DNA of 64,000 nt from positions 81,897,001-81,961,000 of the forward strand of contig CM060835.1 in the NCBI GenBank assembly GCA_030762175.1, read 5' to 3'. Position 1 is the first letter of the stretch. Every line of letters starts with the position of its first letter. The position numbers were made by a program, and so were the translations under genes. The stretch comes from Metallyticus violacea. Its lineage: Eukaryota; Arthropoda; Insecta; Mantodea; Metallyticidae. Positions 1 through 11,280 of the stretch are shown piece after piece. The notes beneath the pieces are model-generated. The model ran no database searches. It saw only the letters and a list, made by a program, of their open reading frames with translations, and was not told the origin of the DNA.

Positions 1-848
1 CTTAAATAAATACTATAAAATAGTTCAATCTTACCTTTAAAAGTTTGAATGATACTACTCGAAGTATGGGTAGTGACATAAAGGCACATCTCCAAAGTCA
101 CCAAAATAATGTTGTTGTTGCTTGTATCCCTTTTGCAGCATACCACATACTTGCAGCATACTTCTGAAATGGATGGAACTTTCCCCCCATAAAAGGTATT
201 CTTTTAGGGAAGTCTTTTTCCATCAATCTGAGGGTGGGTAAGTGTTTTTGACTTTCTACCCTCTGTGTGCACAGACCTCTGAATTTGGTAGCTTGCAATT
301 AGACTGTGAGCAGTATGCAAAAATCCAGATGTCATTGTTTTTTGTGGATTTACAATTTTCCAAATTACCAAGTAATTGTATGTATTGATGTCCAATATGT
401 GAAAAAATAGTTTTTGTACCATTTTACAGTTTTTCATAAAGAGGAATGTGCCTGTAATACCTGATCCACTACATCAACATGACCCATATGCATATTATAT
501 TCACATATAATACTAGGCTTGTAAGTAATCATTTTAGTTTTGGCATCTAGCTTTCCTATATTGTTCATCAAAATTTTGGATCTGCAATTAGATAAAGCCG
601 TAACTACCATTCTGTCATGCCAAGAAATGTAGGGCATAGGTGGAAATTGACGCACCTCCTTTTCCCCTCTCTTTAGAGCCTGTACATTCATACTTATTTG
701 CAATCCAAATACGATTTGAACACAGTGTTTCAATGGTATTCATCATTCTTTTATATAAATAACTGAAGGGAACTGTATCAATTGTTTAGCTACATAGTTC
801 TACCCTGATCAAGCACAGATAACCCCAAGTCTTTTTCTCTTGTGTTGT
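1..848 (-). mobile_element. piggyBac-like transposase, C-terminal part (decayed)
   Basis: Minus-strand reading gives pieces typical of piggyBac/PGBD transposases: an EYNMHMGHVDVVDQ segment near 475-520 (family pattern YN..MGGVD..DQ), then a KLFFHILD-like segment in another frame near 340-420, then a cysteine-rich tail near 44-200 that has lost most of its cysteines. Reading frames change between pieces (a stop follows the VDQ block), so it is a pseudogene. The N-terminal half is at 6922-7740; the two were one element until a LINE inserted between 848 and 6911. The outer end lies near or left of base 1. The role of an intact member would be DDE-type cut-and-paste transposition at TTAA sites; this copy cannot encode it. 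Confidence 0.8.
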
Positions 849-1270
849 ACCCCTCAGGGGCCCAATTTTTTGGGTACAGGGTATAGCGACCCCGAGTCAC
901 CCGAGCTGCTCCTTCAGGTCCGCGCTCAGAGCGTTTGACTCCTTTTTATTTCGCCTCTTTTATTGTTTTATTTGTTCTACTTCCCTGTTCTTTGTCTGAT
1001 GGGTACCCCCGTGTTTGACACGGTAAAAAGTGACTGGGTAACGGCGTAACTCCCAGCACTGGGTTATCATGTAGGACAGGAGCGTATCCCCTGGTAAAGG
1101 CCAGGCCCCGGGAAGGGCCATTGCATGAGCTGTTCACTTCCTGCAGGTGATTGTGTCCCTTTGTCAACACTCAGGAAGGTGTAACCCTGAGGTTACCTTG
1201 TTCAGGCCAGAACCAGTAACCTAAGCCGGGGTGGCGCCCAGGAAGCAGCCTGCCATCGGAGACAGTTGCA

Positions 1271-2565
1271 ATGGTGGAGGATAAATTCGCTATGGTTCAT
1301 GAAAATAATTTTACCCAAATGAAACGAAAAAGAGTGGAAGTAAAAGAAGTAATCGAAAAGTCCTATCCTCGTTAGTTATAAGTAGAACAGAAGAAGCTCT
1401 GTCATTTTCTAAAGTAAACCCATTTGTGATCCAGAAGGGCATTGACACCATAGCTGGACCCGTTAAGTCGTGCACCCGTTTGAGAAATGGTTCTCTTTTG
1501 GTGGAGACATTTGGTCTGTCTCAAACAAACTCTCTGCTCAAGGCGACGATACTTCACGGCTATCCCATCCGTGTTGAGCAGCATAGAACTTTGAATTCGT
1601 CGCGAGGAGTTGTTACCACCAGGGTGCTAGACGTATGTCTGACCCGGACATCCAGAGTTGTCTGGATGACCAAGGGGTCGCTTCTGTATTTCGAGTTCAG
1701 GCGAGGAAAAAGGGGAATTACAGCCAACCCGTACTCTTTTCCTCACTTTTAACAAGGTCGAATTACCGCAGAGAATCAAGCGGGCTACGAGGTTATTGAA
1801 GTACGCCCGTATATACCGAGTCCGTTGCGTTGTTTTCAGTGCCAGCGCTTTGGCCACACACGCGTTTCTTGTAAGAGTGCCAACTCCATCTGTGCAGCCT
1901 GCGGTCAAGTAAGTCATGAAGGAGCATGTACATCCGCTCCAGTATGCGTCAACTGCCGCGGCGATCATCCGGCATCATCTCGCGACTGCCCTCGATTTAG
2001 AGAGGAGCGTTGTATCCAGGAAATCCGGGTAAAGGAAAAGCTCTCATTTACCGAGGCCCGGAAGCGATTTCAATCACGCCAACCCGTTATGCCTAAAATG
2101 GGCACATAAAGCGCCGCAGCTTCTTCGAAGGTCAAGAAGTGCGATAACAGTACGCAGACCTGCGACCTTGTTTTTACACGGATCCCTAATGCGCGCAGTC
2201 CTCCGCAGCGCTCTACTGAGAAGCCCAAACCAATAGTTTTTAATGCTCCAGAAATTAGATTTAAGACCAGCTACACAAGGACTGATTTTTTGAAAACTTC
2301 CACTTGTGCTGAAAAGCAGAAAAGCCCTTCTCCTCCTCGGAGGTCCCGCTCCCATGATGGGAGCAAACCCGCTAGGCGTTTGTCATCACCGCCTATCTCA
2401 ACATCCAACCGATTCCAGATGCTGGAATCGGCGGATGCTTCTCGGCGGGAGAGCCCCCCCTCTGAGGATGTCATGGAGCAGGATGTGCCTGCTCCCGAAA
2501 AACCAGCAAGTCCCACGCGTTTGAAAAAAGGACGGCTGATTCGTCCTGGGCCGACCAAAAAGTAA
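1271..2565 (+). pseudogene. LINE-A ORF1, gag-like RNA-binding protein (frameshifted)
   Basis: The likely start is the ATG at 1271 (MVEDKFAMVHENN), with a stop soon after near 1372. A second block, 1405-1750, encodes an NPFVIQKGIDTIAGPVKSC-type segment, and a shift near 1635 breaks it. The zinc knuckles lie at 1828-2000: CFQCQRFGHTRVSC followed by two more Cys-rich knuckles (CAACG..SHEGAC, CVNCRG.HPASSRDC). The last frame (2290-2565) is Ser/Pro/Arg-rich and ends in RPGPTKK before a stop at 2563-2565. In Jockey/R1-like elements ORF1 binds element RNA. Homologous pieces occur at 23650-23773 and 28238-29400, where the same order supports the reading. Confidence 0.8.
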
Positions 2566-2603
2566 GGTGATAAATTTTTAACTACTTTTACCTCATTTTA
2601 ACA

Positions 2604-5600
2604 ATGGCTATCCTTTCTTGGAATGTGCGTGGACTCCGCAGTCGAAGACCTGACTTGGAGTTACTTTTACGCTCGACTGACTCTCCGCTTGTGTGCCTCC
2701 AAGAGACCAAACTTCGCCCGCAAGATTGTTTTACTTTCCGCGGTTACTCTTCGGTACGGTGTGACCTTCCTGCCGAACATGGCACTCCCGCTCACGGCGG
2801 TATTTTAATTTTAATACGACATGACGTGTACAGTACCTCATTACAGCTCCACACTCCTTTACATACTGCTGCAGCTACAGTTCACTTCTCTGGCATTAGT
2901 TTTTCCATCTGCAGTATTTACTTGCCTCCGTCTGGTACAGTCACATCGGATGATCTTGATGATTTCTTTTTTCAGCTACCTCCCCCTGTCCTACTTTTGG
3001 GGGATTTTAATGCGCACCATCCCCTATGGGGTTCCACCTTGGAGTGTGCAAGGGGTAGCCTTTTAGCCGACTTTCTGGATTGTCACAATCTTGTACTGCT
3101 CAATACTGGTCTACCTACATATATTTCAGACAGTACTCAGAGTTTTTCACGCTTGGACTTAGCCTTTTGTTCTGTCTCACTATCTGTACATTTTACTTGT
3201 AATGTCCTCTCTGATTCATACTCTAGTGACCACTTTCCGTGTCAGATTCATGTACTCTCTTTAAACGCACATTCTCAGCGCGCGCCAAAATGGCTCATTG
3301 AAAAGGCGAATTGACCTCTCTTTCGATCTATGGCCGAATTTTCAGGGTTTGAATTTCCATCTATAAACAACTATATAAACAACTGCGCGCCAAATGCCGC
3401 CGAGTCATTAAGGATAGCAAAAGGGCTTCTTGGATTGCTTTTACCTCTTCTTTTAACCGTACAACGCCTTCAACTGTAGTTTGGGTACAGGTATGCCGCG
3501 TTGCGGGCAAACCTAGATTTACGCCTATACCCGGTCTTAGGTTACCGAATCGAGTGCTTACTACTCCGCTTGACGTTGCCAATATTTTGGGACGCACCTT
3601 CGCTGATGTTTCGAGCTCCTCCAATTACCCTGCTTCATTTCGCGCATTAAAGGAGCAGGTGGAGTTGAAGGGTTTCTCTTTTGCATCCGACCATCAGGAG
3701 TGCTATAACGTTCCTTTTACCGCCAGGGAACTGGAGCATGCCCTTTCTACCTCTCGACATTGCGCACCGGGGCCAGATGGCATTCATGTTACTATGTTGC
3801 AGCATTTGTCAGCAGAAGGCAAAGCTTTTTATTACGGACTTTTAATTTTATTTGGTGTAATGACACATTTCCCAGCGCTTGTCGAGTGGCCACCGTCATT
3901 CCAATACCTAAGCCTGGAAAGGACCTACATCTTTCCTTCCAGTTACCGTCCGATTTCCCTCACCAGCTGCGTCTGCAAGATGATGGAACGCAAGATAAAC
4001 GGGCGACTGATGTGGTGGTTGGAATCGAGGCATTTATTGACGAACGCTCAGTACGGTTTTCGGCGTCATCGTTCCTCTGTCGAGCATCTTATATCTCTTT
4101 CAACCCACATAATGGATGGCTTTATATGGAAGTGCCAGACGGTCGCCGTATTTTTTGATTTTGAAAAGGCGTATGATACCTGCTGGAGAGGCGGTATCCT
4201 TCGAACACTTTACGATTGGCGTATACGTGGTCGTGTGTCTGTTTTTATTCAGGAATTTATGAAAGACCGGGTTTTTAACGTTCGCGTGGGATCAGTTTTA
4301 TTATCTCATTTTATTCAATAGAACGGTGTACCTCAGGGCTCGGTACTTAGCTGCTCACTGTTTGCCATTACTATCAATTCTATCACCGAGTGTTTACCGC
4401 CAGGAGTACAATCGTCGTTGTTTGTAGACGATTTCGCCATTTATCTTACCTCGAGGAGAACTTGTCTGTTGGAACGCCGCCTCCAATACTGTCTCGACCA
4501 CCTTTACGCTTGAATCACGGGTTCCGTTTCTCCGCAGAGAAGGCCGTCTGTATGAACTTATGGCGCCACAAGGAGTATCTTCCACCTTCGCTCCATCTTG
4601 GCCCAGACGCACTCTCTTTCGCAGACGAAGTTAGGTTCCTTGGCTTGGTGTTTGATAGGAAATTATGCTGGTCATCGCATATAGCACAACTCGGAGGCAA
4701 GTGTGAACGTTCTCTTTGTATTTTACGTGTTTTAAGTGGCACATCTTAGGGAGCTGACCGGACTACTCTTTTACGTTTTTACCGCTCTCTCATCCGGTCC
4801 AAACTAGATTATGGCAGTGTTGTTTATGGCTCTGCGCGGCCTTCTGTTCAGCGCCGTCTGAACCCGATTCATCACCGGAGTATCCGTGTTGCCATTGGAG
4901 CATTCCCCACCAGTCCTGTGTTAAGTTTATGTGCGGCGTCTGGTGAACCTGCGTTGTTTTATCGTAGGGATGTTTTACTTTCTGCTTACGGTTGTCGTTT
5001 AGCTGCGCAACCTCGTCATCCCGAATGGGCCGTTTTTTAATGTGTCTTTCGATGGTTTTTATGCTGCTGGGTCTTTTACTCCTAAGCCTGCTGGCTTTCG
5101 TTTTCGGGACCTCTTAGGGACGTTGGACGTAGAGTTGCCTGCTTTTTTCTTGACCGGGGAAACTACTTCTCCCCCTTAGTTCTTAGCAGAGGCCCCCGTT
5201 CATCTTGGGCTCACGTCCTGTCCCAAGTCTTCTACCGCAGCACCTATTATTCGATGTTCTTTTAGCGAGATCAAATCTTCTTTTACTGGATGAAATTTTA
5301 TATATACCGATGGCTCGAAGTCTGACACAGGATAGGATGTGCTTTTGTTTTTAACGGAGCAAGTTTTACGTTTGGTCTTAACGTTGCGACATCTAATTTT
5401 ATGGCGGAGCTTTATGCTATTTATTGTGCGATTTTATTTATTTCTGATCACGGGCTTGGGAATACTGGCATTTTTCTGACTCTTTGAGTGCCATTTTAAG
5501 TTTTAGAAATCTGTACAACCACCATCCTCTTGTGCAGATGATCCCAGGATATAGTACTAACTCTTTTCGACGCTGGCGTCAGGGTGACACTGCTCTGGGT

Positions 5601-6417
5601 TCCTGGACATGTGGGACTCTCAGGCAACGAGTCCGCAGATGTTGCAGCTAAATCAGCCCTTTTAGACCCTGCTGAGTACGAGCACCGTTTTTTACTTCGG
5701 GGATTTTAAACATTCCTTACGACGAGGCGTTCTCTCGCGCTGGCGCGATGAGTGGACTTTATTACCCACCAATAAGCTTCGGGAGTGTAAATCAGCCCCT
5801 TTTAACTGGTCAACTTCTTCTCGCGCTGTTCGTCGCGAAGAAGTAATTTTAGCTCGTCTTAGAATTGGACATTGCCGTTTTAGTCACTGTCACCTTTTTA
5901 ATGGCCAACCGGTTCCAGCTTGCCCTCACTGTGACCACCCCTTTACAGTGGGGTCACATTTTATTTAACTGGTCAACTTCTTCTCGCGCTGTTCATCGCG
6001 AAGAAGTAATTTTAGTTAGTCTTAGAATTGGGCATTGCCGTTTTAGTCACTGTCACCTTTTTAATGGCCAACCGGTTCCAGCTTGCCCTCACTGTGACCA
6101 CCCCTTTACAGTGGGGTCACATTTTATTTAACTGGTCAACTTCTTCTCGCGCTGTTCATCGCGAAGAAGTAATTTTAGCTAGTCTTAGAATTGGGCATTG
6201 CCGTTTTAGTCACTGTCACCTTTTTAATGGCCAACCGGCTCCAGCTTGCCCTCACTGTGACCACTCCTTTACAGTGCGTCACATTTTACTCGATTTCCAT
6301 CATCTAGCAACTTTTAGACGTTCCCTGACTTTTCCCTCCTCTATTGAGGAGTTACTTGCAGATGATGTGGCTGCTGTTGAGCGAGTGCTCCGTTTTATTC
6401 GTATTTCTGGTTTTTAG
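2604..6417 (+). pseudogene. LINE-A ORF2 polyprotein: endonuclease, RT, RNase H, zinc end (broken)
   Basis: The ATG at 2604 starts MAILSWNVRGLRSRRPDLEL. The APE-type endonuclease runs to about 3314, with QETKLRP, GDFNAHHPLWGS and a C-terminal SSDHFP, and is closed by a stop at 3312-3314. Reverse transcriptase follows from about 3554: CAPGPDGIH, an SYRPISLTSCVCKMMER block, FDFEKAYDT, an amber codon where NGVPQGSVLS begins (near 4319), then FVDDFAIYL in another frame at 4420-4450. RNase H is seen at about 5300 (IYTDGSKS) and 5600 (VPGHVGLSGNESAD). The C-terminal GHCRFSHCHLF..CPHCDH zinc motif is triplicated at 5803-6291. Several frame changes and stops make it non-functional. It would have catalysed target-primed reverse transcription in the nucleus. 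Confidence 0.85.
5803..6291 (+). repeat. Three 163-bp tandem copies in LINE-A ORF2 3' end
   Basis: The sequence beginning TAACTGGTCAACTTCTTC recurs at 5803, 5966 and 6129, exactly 163 bp apart, with only a few substitutions between copies. Each unit covers the GHCRFSHCHLFNGQP..CPHCDH zinc-binding segment. Because 163 is not a multiple of three, each added copy shifts the frame. Only the last copy reads through to the family's usual end (HILLDFHHL). Confidence 0.9.
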
Positions 6418-6910
6418 AGCAAGGTGTGAAGGTTTTACCTTTTATTCCTGAAGGCATTTTTAAGCTATTGTAGGACTGTTGAGCTTTCAGATCTTGCTGA
6501 TATGTTGTTTTACCGACAGTCTTTTGTTGTTGTTGACCATTTTACCCCTGTTATTTTTTTGGGGTTTTATTGTAACAATTTTATACCATTTTGAGTCTGC
6601 TCTGTTTTCAGCTCTGTTAATTGTTACCGTTTTACCCTTGTTATTTGTTTTGGGGTTTTCGTTGTTACAATTATTGAATATTATAAGACTGTTGTGTTAT
6701 CAGCCCTAGCTGCTGAGTTTTATTACCAGTCTTATTTGTTGTTCACTATTTTACCCTTGTTATTTGTTATGGGGTTTGTTTTATAGCCCAAATTTTATGA
6801 TGTTAAACACTGACATTGTGTATTTAATTTCTTTTTATAGTTGGCACGGTTTTTAGTGTATTGGGCGCTAATGACCCTAGTGTTTTGAGCCCCTTAAACT
6901 ATAATCATCA
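6418..6910 (+). other. 3' UTR of LINE-A copy 1
   Basis: T-rich non-coding tail with imperfect internal repeats (TTTTACCC.TGTTATTTGTT.TGGGGTTT recurs near 6541, 6631 and 6751). It ends in a short ATAATCATCA tail directly before the right target-site duplicate at 6911. No poly(A) tract. Confidence 0.7.
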
Positions 6911-6921
6911 TCTTGTGTTGT

Positions 6922-7740
6922 CAGTCCTTTTGCCAGTGTAAATAAAGCCATTGCAGACATACACTGATTTAATTTCACAAATATCAAAACTTTTTATCCC
7001 AAATCTGGCCCTTTTGGTTTTGAATATTGCTTCCAAACCAATCAGCCCTTCCAGAGTATCAAGCTCATTCATTAACAGTTACCTTTTCACAGGAATGTAC
7101 TTTTCTTTGAGTTGAAATAAGGTAATCAAAAATAGGCCTAATCTTGTGTAATTATCTTTTGTTTTCTGTGCAGGTGAAACGAAGAAGCTGCAATATGGGC
7201 AAAAACTTGTTGCTTGACATGCATTTTCGGAGTCAATAGCATGTCATCTGTAGACCAGATTTTTCGATAACACGCATGAGAATAATTGTGCCAAGTAGCT
7301 TGTAAATCTCATTCTTTGTTAAATCTGACCACTTCTGTATCCTATTAAATCCTAATTTGTCTTTTGAGGACAGATTTTATACGCTTGACTCTGAAATACA
7401 TTTATTTCAGTAACTATGAGAGCTACTAAAATTTACATTAAAAAAAAATCAATGAAGCTATACTCCACAGATTGTACTCTGGAAGATGTGTCTTTTTGGA
7501 ACTCATGTGATTTTCAGAACTCATAACTTTGTCTCTGCACTAATACCTGCAGGAACAAAGTCACTTTCATCTTTACTGCTTCCCATGTGCTCAACACCAG
7601 CTTCAAAATCCAAAATACTCCCCATCAATATCCAAATCACTGTCACACATCAAAATTCTGCAATATTCTCTGAGGTTATTTTAGAAGTTCGAACACTTCC
7701 TAAATGAGCTAAAGCTACCACTAGCTGAAGCCATGATTTG
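6922..7740 (-). mobile_element. piggyBac-like transposase, N-terminal and catalytic part (decayed)
   Basis: Reverse-strand reading shows piggyBac blocks in order: WSDLTKNEIYKLLGTIILM (about 7290-7345), TDDMLLTPKMHVKQQVFAHI (about 7190-7250), a weak RPLFDYL region, VNE near 7075, then a block near 7000 resembling the family's KRARFGIK..CE (here TKRARFGIKSFDICEIK), continuing into NGFIYTGKRTDN at the edge of the LINE. Frames shift, so it is a pseudogene. It continues into the 1-848 segment once the LINE and one duplicate of the 11-bp target are ignored. Confidence 0.78.
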
Positions 7741-7778
7741 AACTGGGAGTAATAAGTTTGTAACTTTGTAATTCCTTC

Positions 7779-8078
7779 AGTCGGTCCTGGTGGTGTAGTG
7801 GTTACCATACTTGCCTCCTACACCCAATATCGCGGGTTCGAACCCTGCGGGGACCAATGGATTTTTTTGGGCCTAAAAATCCTAAGTATGGCTTCCTTCA
7901 GAAAGGAAGTAAAGCCGTGGGTCCCGTGTCGTACATTTACGGCACGAAAAAGAACCTCAAGCCTGAAAGAGAGGCCGCTGAGCAAAATTTGTCTGCCGTT
8001 TCACGCCCTGAGTTGAATGGGATGCTGATGACCTGAGATGTTAAAGAGCGTCCATAAATAAATCAATTAAAAAAAAAA
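7779..8078 (+). mobile_element. tRNA-derived SINE, copy 1, with target-site duplication
   Basis: A 300-bp element flanked by an 11-bp direct repeat GTAATTCCTTC (7768-7778 and 8079-8089). The head (7783-7857) is tRNA-like: acceptor GGTCC/GGACC pairing, A box TGGTGTAGTGGTTACC, B box GGGTTCGAACCC, but the anticodon stem does not pair, so it is not a working tRNA gene. The unrelated body runs to GAGCGTCC, followed by AATAAATCAATT and an A tail. A second, reverse copy at 39843-40118 shares both head and body. It would be transcribed by Pol III from the internal A/B boxes and mobilised by a LINE. Confidence 0.9.
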
Positions 8079-8089
8079 GTAATTCCTTC

Positions 8090-8449
8090 CCAAGTGAACA
8101 TTGCGTTCTTAGTAATTAGATGAAACAAAAATATTCTAAAATAATCAAATGCAAACTTATGGTATCTAGAAATAATTAGAATCAAAGACATGTAAAATAC
8201 ACTCCAAAATTGGAAGTTCATTTTTGCATTTTGGAAATAAATACAGTATTACTTGTTGTAATTGGTTCATATAGCATTTAATGTCCTTTAATTCAGCTTT
8301 TATTTCATTAAAATATGATAAAAAAATAAACAAAATAAGGTTTGTTCTAGCAACAGAAATTTCATCTCTGGCCAATTTAAGTACCTAGATCTGTTTATTG
8401 GGTATCCTGGAATAGCCGTTGCAGAGTTTAAATGGCCATTAGATAATGG
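8090..8449. other. AT-rich spacer, no gene seen
   Basis: I see no conserved coding segment, repeat or RNA gene in this stretch. Confidence 0.5.
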
Positions 8450-9450
8450 GTTAACTTACTTTATATGTAATTTATATGTTGAGCCCATATAAAGTAATTA
8501 TTTATAACTATACCTAAAAATATGCATTTTGTGAAACTATCAGTGACTTTACCTTTTAAGTCAACTTTTATGTGAGTAGTACCTTTCTCCTGAAGGCTAA
8601 ACTTCATAATTTTTGTTTTGTAGACAGTGTTAAGTAGGTTATTAGAACTAAGGTAATTATCCACTAGTTCATCTGAAGTGTTTAATATTCATGACATTTC
8701 CTCAATAGAATGAGCATTTACAATAAAAATATCTGCATACAGTATCAAGTCAGATATTAACAGTGTTATTAAATAATTTAATATAAGAGTTAAAAAGGTA
8801 ATGAACAGATCTTTACAGCCAGAAATTCCAATGTATATTTATTTACAGATTTATTTCTTACAGAGTTGTGTGCATTGTTTCCTCTCTGTTAAATGTGATT
8901 TAATTAAATCTTGAGCATCTTCCTATATGCCATACCTTTTTGTCTGTTTTTAAGTAGCATATTATGAGAGACATGACAAAAACCTTATACAGGTAGTAGA
9001 GGTATCTTTAATATTATCATCTAATATACTAAAAATAATGTATATAAATTCTGTGGCTGTATATGTAAATAAATCTTTCCAAAAACCACATTGAAATTTG
9101 TTAATTATCATGTGTACATATAAAAAGGAAGCATTATCCTAATTTATTAAAATAATGTATAAATTCAGCTATGCCTATGTATAATTAAGTATTTCCAAAA
9201 ACCAAGTAAGAATTTGTTAATTATCTGTATGTACAGAAAGAAATCCAGTGATCTCAACAGAACCTTCTCTAAAATGTTCATTACAGAAGTTAAGGATAGC
9301 GGCCTATGATTATTTATTTTTATAGACTTTTTTTAAATGGTCTGGGTAAAATGCAGCCCTCAAAGATTCATTAATATAAAGTGGCTTTAATGTAACATGT
9401 TTATACCACTTCAAAATGAAAAAGGGGAGTTCATTCCAAACTTTAGAATA
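8450..9450 (-). mobile_element. Decayed LINE reverse transcriptase fragment
   Basis: Reverse-strand pieces fit a CR1/Jockey-like RT: a NYRP-like segment near 9310, ILYADIFIVNAHSIEEM near 8690-8740 (active-site YADD reduced to YADI), then SLQEKGTTHIKVDLKGKV and FLGIVINNYF..AQHINYI at 8465-8600 (thumb, pattern FLG..ID..L.W..HI). Frames are interrupted. No ends or target duplicates are visible. Confidence 0.6.
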
Positions 9451-9579
9451 TTATTAGAAAAACAATTATGTTTATTTCTTCATTATTTACTGAAGTCAGG
9501 TATAATAATGAGTTTTGATTTTTTAAATGTAATTAGAAGCAAAATTATCTCTCTTTGATATATCATCTGCAACATGTAA

Positions 9580-10002
9580 AAAAAATTATATGATACTATA
9601 CATATCAGCAGAATCTCTTTCAATTCCACTGTGATATAATGGATGCATTGTCTTTAATGGAAATATCTTTATGATAATGTCGCTCATTAACTTTTCCTTT
9701 TTTCTCACTATTTTTTCAAATGTTTTTCTAGGTCTTTCTCTCTGACTTCTTCCTTTTGGGCAAGCCTCTGCAAACTGTTTTATTTTCCTTTCCTCTTGAG
9801 CCCTTATAACACGTCTGAACCACTTTAACTGTCTTGTTATCAGACACCTTGATGCTTCCTCTTGACTCAGTTCTCTAATTTTCTGATTACAAATTTGTTT
9901 CAAACTATTCTTGCCAGCAACATATTTCAGCATCTTCATCTTGGCTGACATCCCTCTTTCACACTGACCAGCTTTCACTTCCATAAAAGAGAGTTCATTC
10001 AT
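9580..10002 (-). mobile_element. LINE ORF2 C-terminal fragment (RTE/Jockey-like tail)
   Basis: One open frame of 138 codons (10002 to 9586) has the pattern common at the end of many arthropod LINE ORF2 proteins: AKMKMLKYVAGK, then IRELSQEEASRCL, then RQLKWFRRVIRAQEERK and PKGRSQRERPRKTFEK (family pattern RRLRWFGHV.R........PKGRR..GRPRKTW). It is short and has no RT attached, so it is a 5'-truncated or eroded copy. The usual initial W of the motif region is lost. Confidence 0.6.
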
Positions 10003-10239
10003 CGTCTAGAAGACTTGTAGCTTTGTCTTCCTTGTCATTTCCTACTTTGTGGGGATAGTAATACTGAGCTGGTAATAAGTACTACATGCCTTTTGTACTC
10101 TGCTTGCCACCTTCTCTGTAATATTTCTAAAGTGTTAACCATTCTGCCTTTTTTCCTAAGCATCTCCAATCCATCACTTGCAAATTCTCCTTAACATCTG
10201 CTATCAAAAAATAACCAAACTTTTAAATTTTTTAAAATT

Positions 10240-11280
10240 TGGCTTATTTGCATCTTACTGTGTATTGCGTCCCTCAAAGTAATCTCCCCCTGTATTGATC
10301 AGCATCTGAGCTTCTAAAAGTCCTGATCTGCATTTTTTGAGATTGTGCACAGTCCTATATGCAAATTTGTTCCATCTTCTCAACTAGTCAAAGTTTTGTT
10401 CTTTCATCTTGAAATAAAAAAAAGTGCACAAATGCTAAGTCAGGAGAATGAGGAGAGTGAGAGAGAGAGAGAACAGTCATCTTGCTTCCATGCAAAGTCA
10501 TGAACAAGCAATGATGAATGCACAGCACATTATCATGTGCAGGATCCATGAATTGTCTCTGCACAGTCCAGATCTCTTCCTTCTCACATTTTCTTGGAGA
10601 CTTCTGAAGAACTGTTGGTAATACCAGTGATTCACAGTATGACTCTCTGGCACAAGCTTTTTTGGGTCTGGTAAAGATGAATTACTATCGTAACCATAGA
10701 CCCAAGTTTCAATATCAGAAATTATTCTATTTATAAAACTTGCACCTTTATTAATGTGATCCAAGAACTCCTGACACAATTGTTTTTCTGGTCTTGTGTC
10801 AACAACTGAGAACTTTGCGGCAAAACAATGCATTTTTGTCAGAATTTCTTGACATGATCCCACAGAAGTATTACACTCTTTGGCAATTTTTGGAACATTT
10901 AGGCATCTATTTTCATGAATTAGCTCATTTCTGACTGTGTGCATATTGTCAGTTGGCATCGCTGGGTGTCTGGTACATGGGTCTCCTAATCACTTTTAAA
11001 CTTCATATGCCATTGACAGGACTGATTACAGCTTAAATAATCATATTCATAAGCTTCTTTCATCATTCATGAAAGGTAAAGGATTTACAAAGTTTCACAC
11101 AAAATTTGATGCTAATATGCTGCTCATGATAACTTGGTATTTCAATATTGCAGAACATTTGCAACATTGCTGCAAAGATGCATGGAACTAGACTTAATAT
11201 CTTCCTCTAGGCCATTTCGTCCCATCTTGAAACACTACAGCAACACTTTTGCACTGTCTTATTTCTTTTTGTACTCATTA
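10240..11280 (-). mobile_element. Mariner-like transposase pseudogene
   Basis: The best frame (10959 to 10498) reads IAKECNTSVGSCQEILTK (helix-turn-helix), a FLDHINKGASFINRIISDIETWVYGYD segment (first catalytic region; family TGDESWV, here SDIETWV, so the Asp is shifted), then ENVRRKRSGLCRDNSWILHMIMC (family NNSWILHHDNAP). The N-terminal HTH remnant continues to about 11250 and C-terminal traces to about 10240. No clear terminal repeats. Inactive. Confidence 0.7.

Larger units (their letters stand above)
849..6910 (+). mobile_element. Near full-length RNase H-bearing LINE (family A, copy 1)
   Basis: This is a non-LTR retrotransposon of about 6.06 kb flanked by an 11-bp direct repeat, TCTTGTGTTGT, at 838-848 and 6911-6921. 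Order: 5' leader (849-1270), ORF1 with CCHC knuckles, ORF2 with APE-type endonuclease, reverse transcriptase, RNase H and a C-terminal zinc-binding region, and a 3' UTR ending in ATAATCATCA. The layout EN-RT-RNH suits the I/R1/LOA group of arthropod LINEs; I cannot fix the clade by eye. Both ORFs carry frameshifts or stops, so the copy is inactive. It sits inside a piggyBac remnant, whose coding sense resumes on either side. A second, rearranged copy lies at 19952-33045. Confidence 0.9.

Noticed and set aside
1627..2558. Minus-strand open frames of 93-113 codons
   Set aside because: Antisense shadows of LINE-A ORF1; the + strand carries the zinc knuckles.
6479..6709. Hydrophobic 76-codon frame resembling a membrane protein
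   Set aside because: Falls in the T-rich LINE-A 3' UTR with imperfect repeats; composition alone explains it.
7783..7857. tRNA gene with A and B boxes
   Set aside because: The anticodon stem does not pair, and the sequence continues into a repeated body with an A tail and target duplication; it is the head of a SINE.
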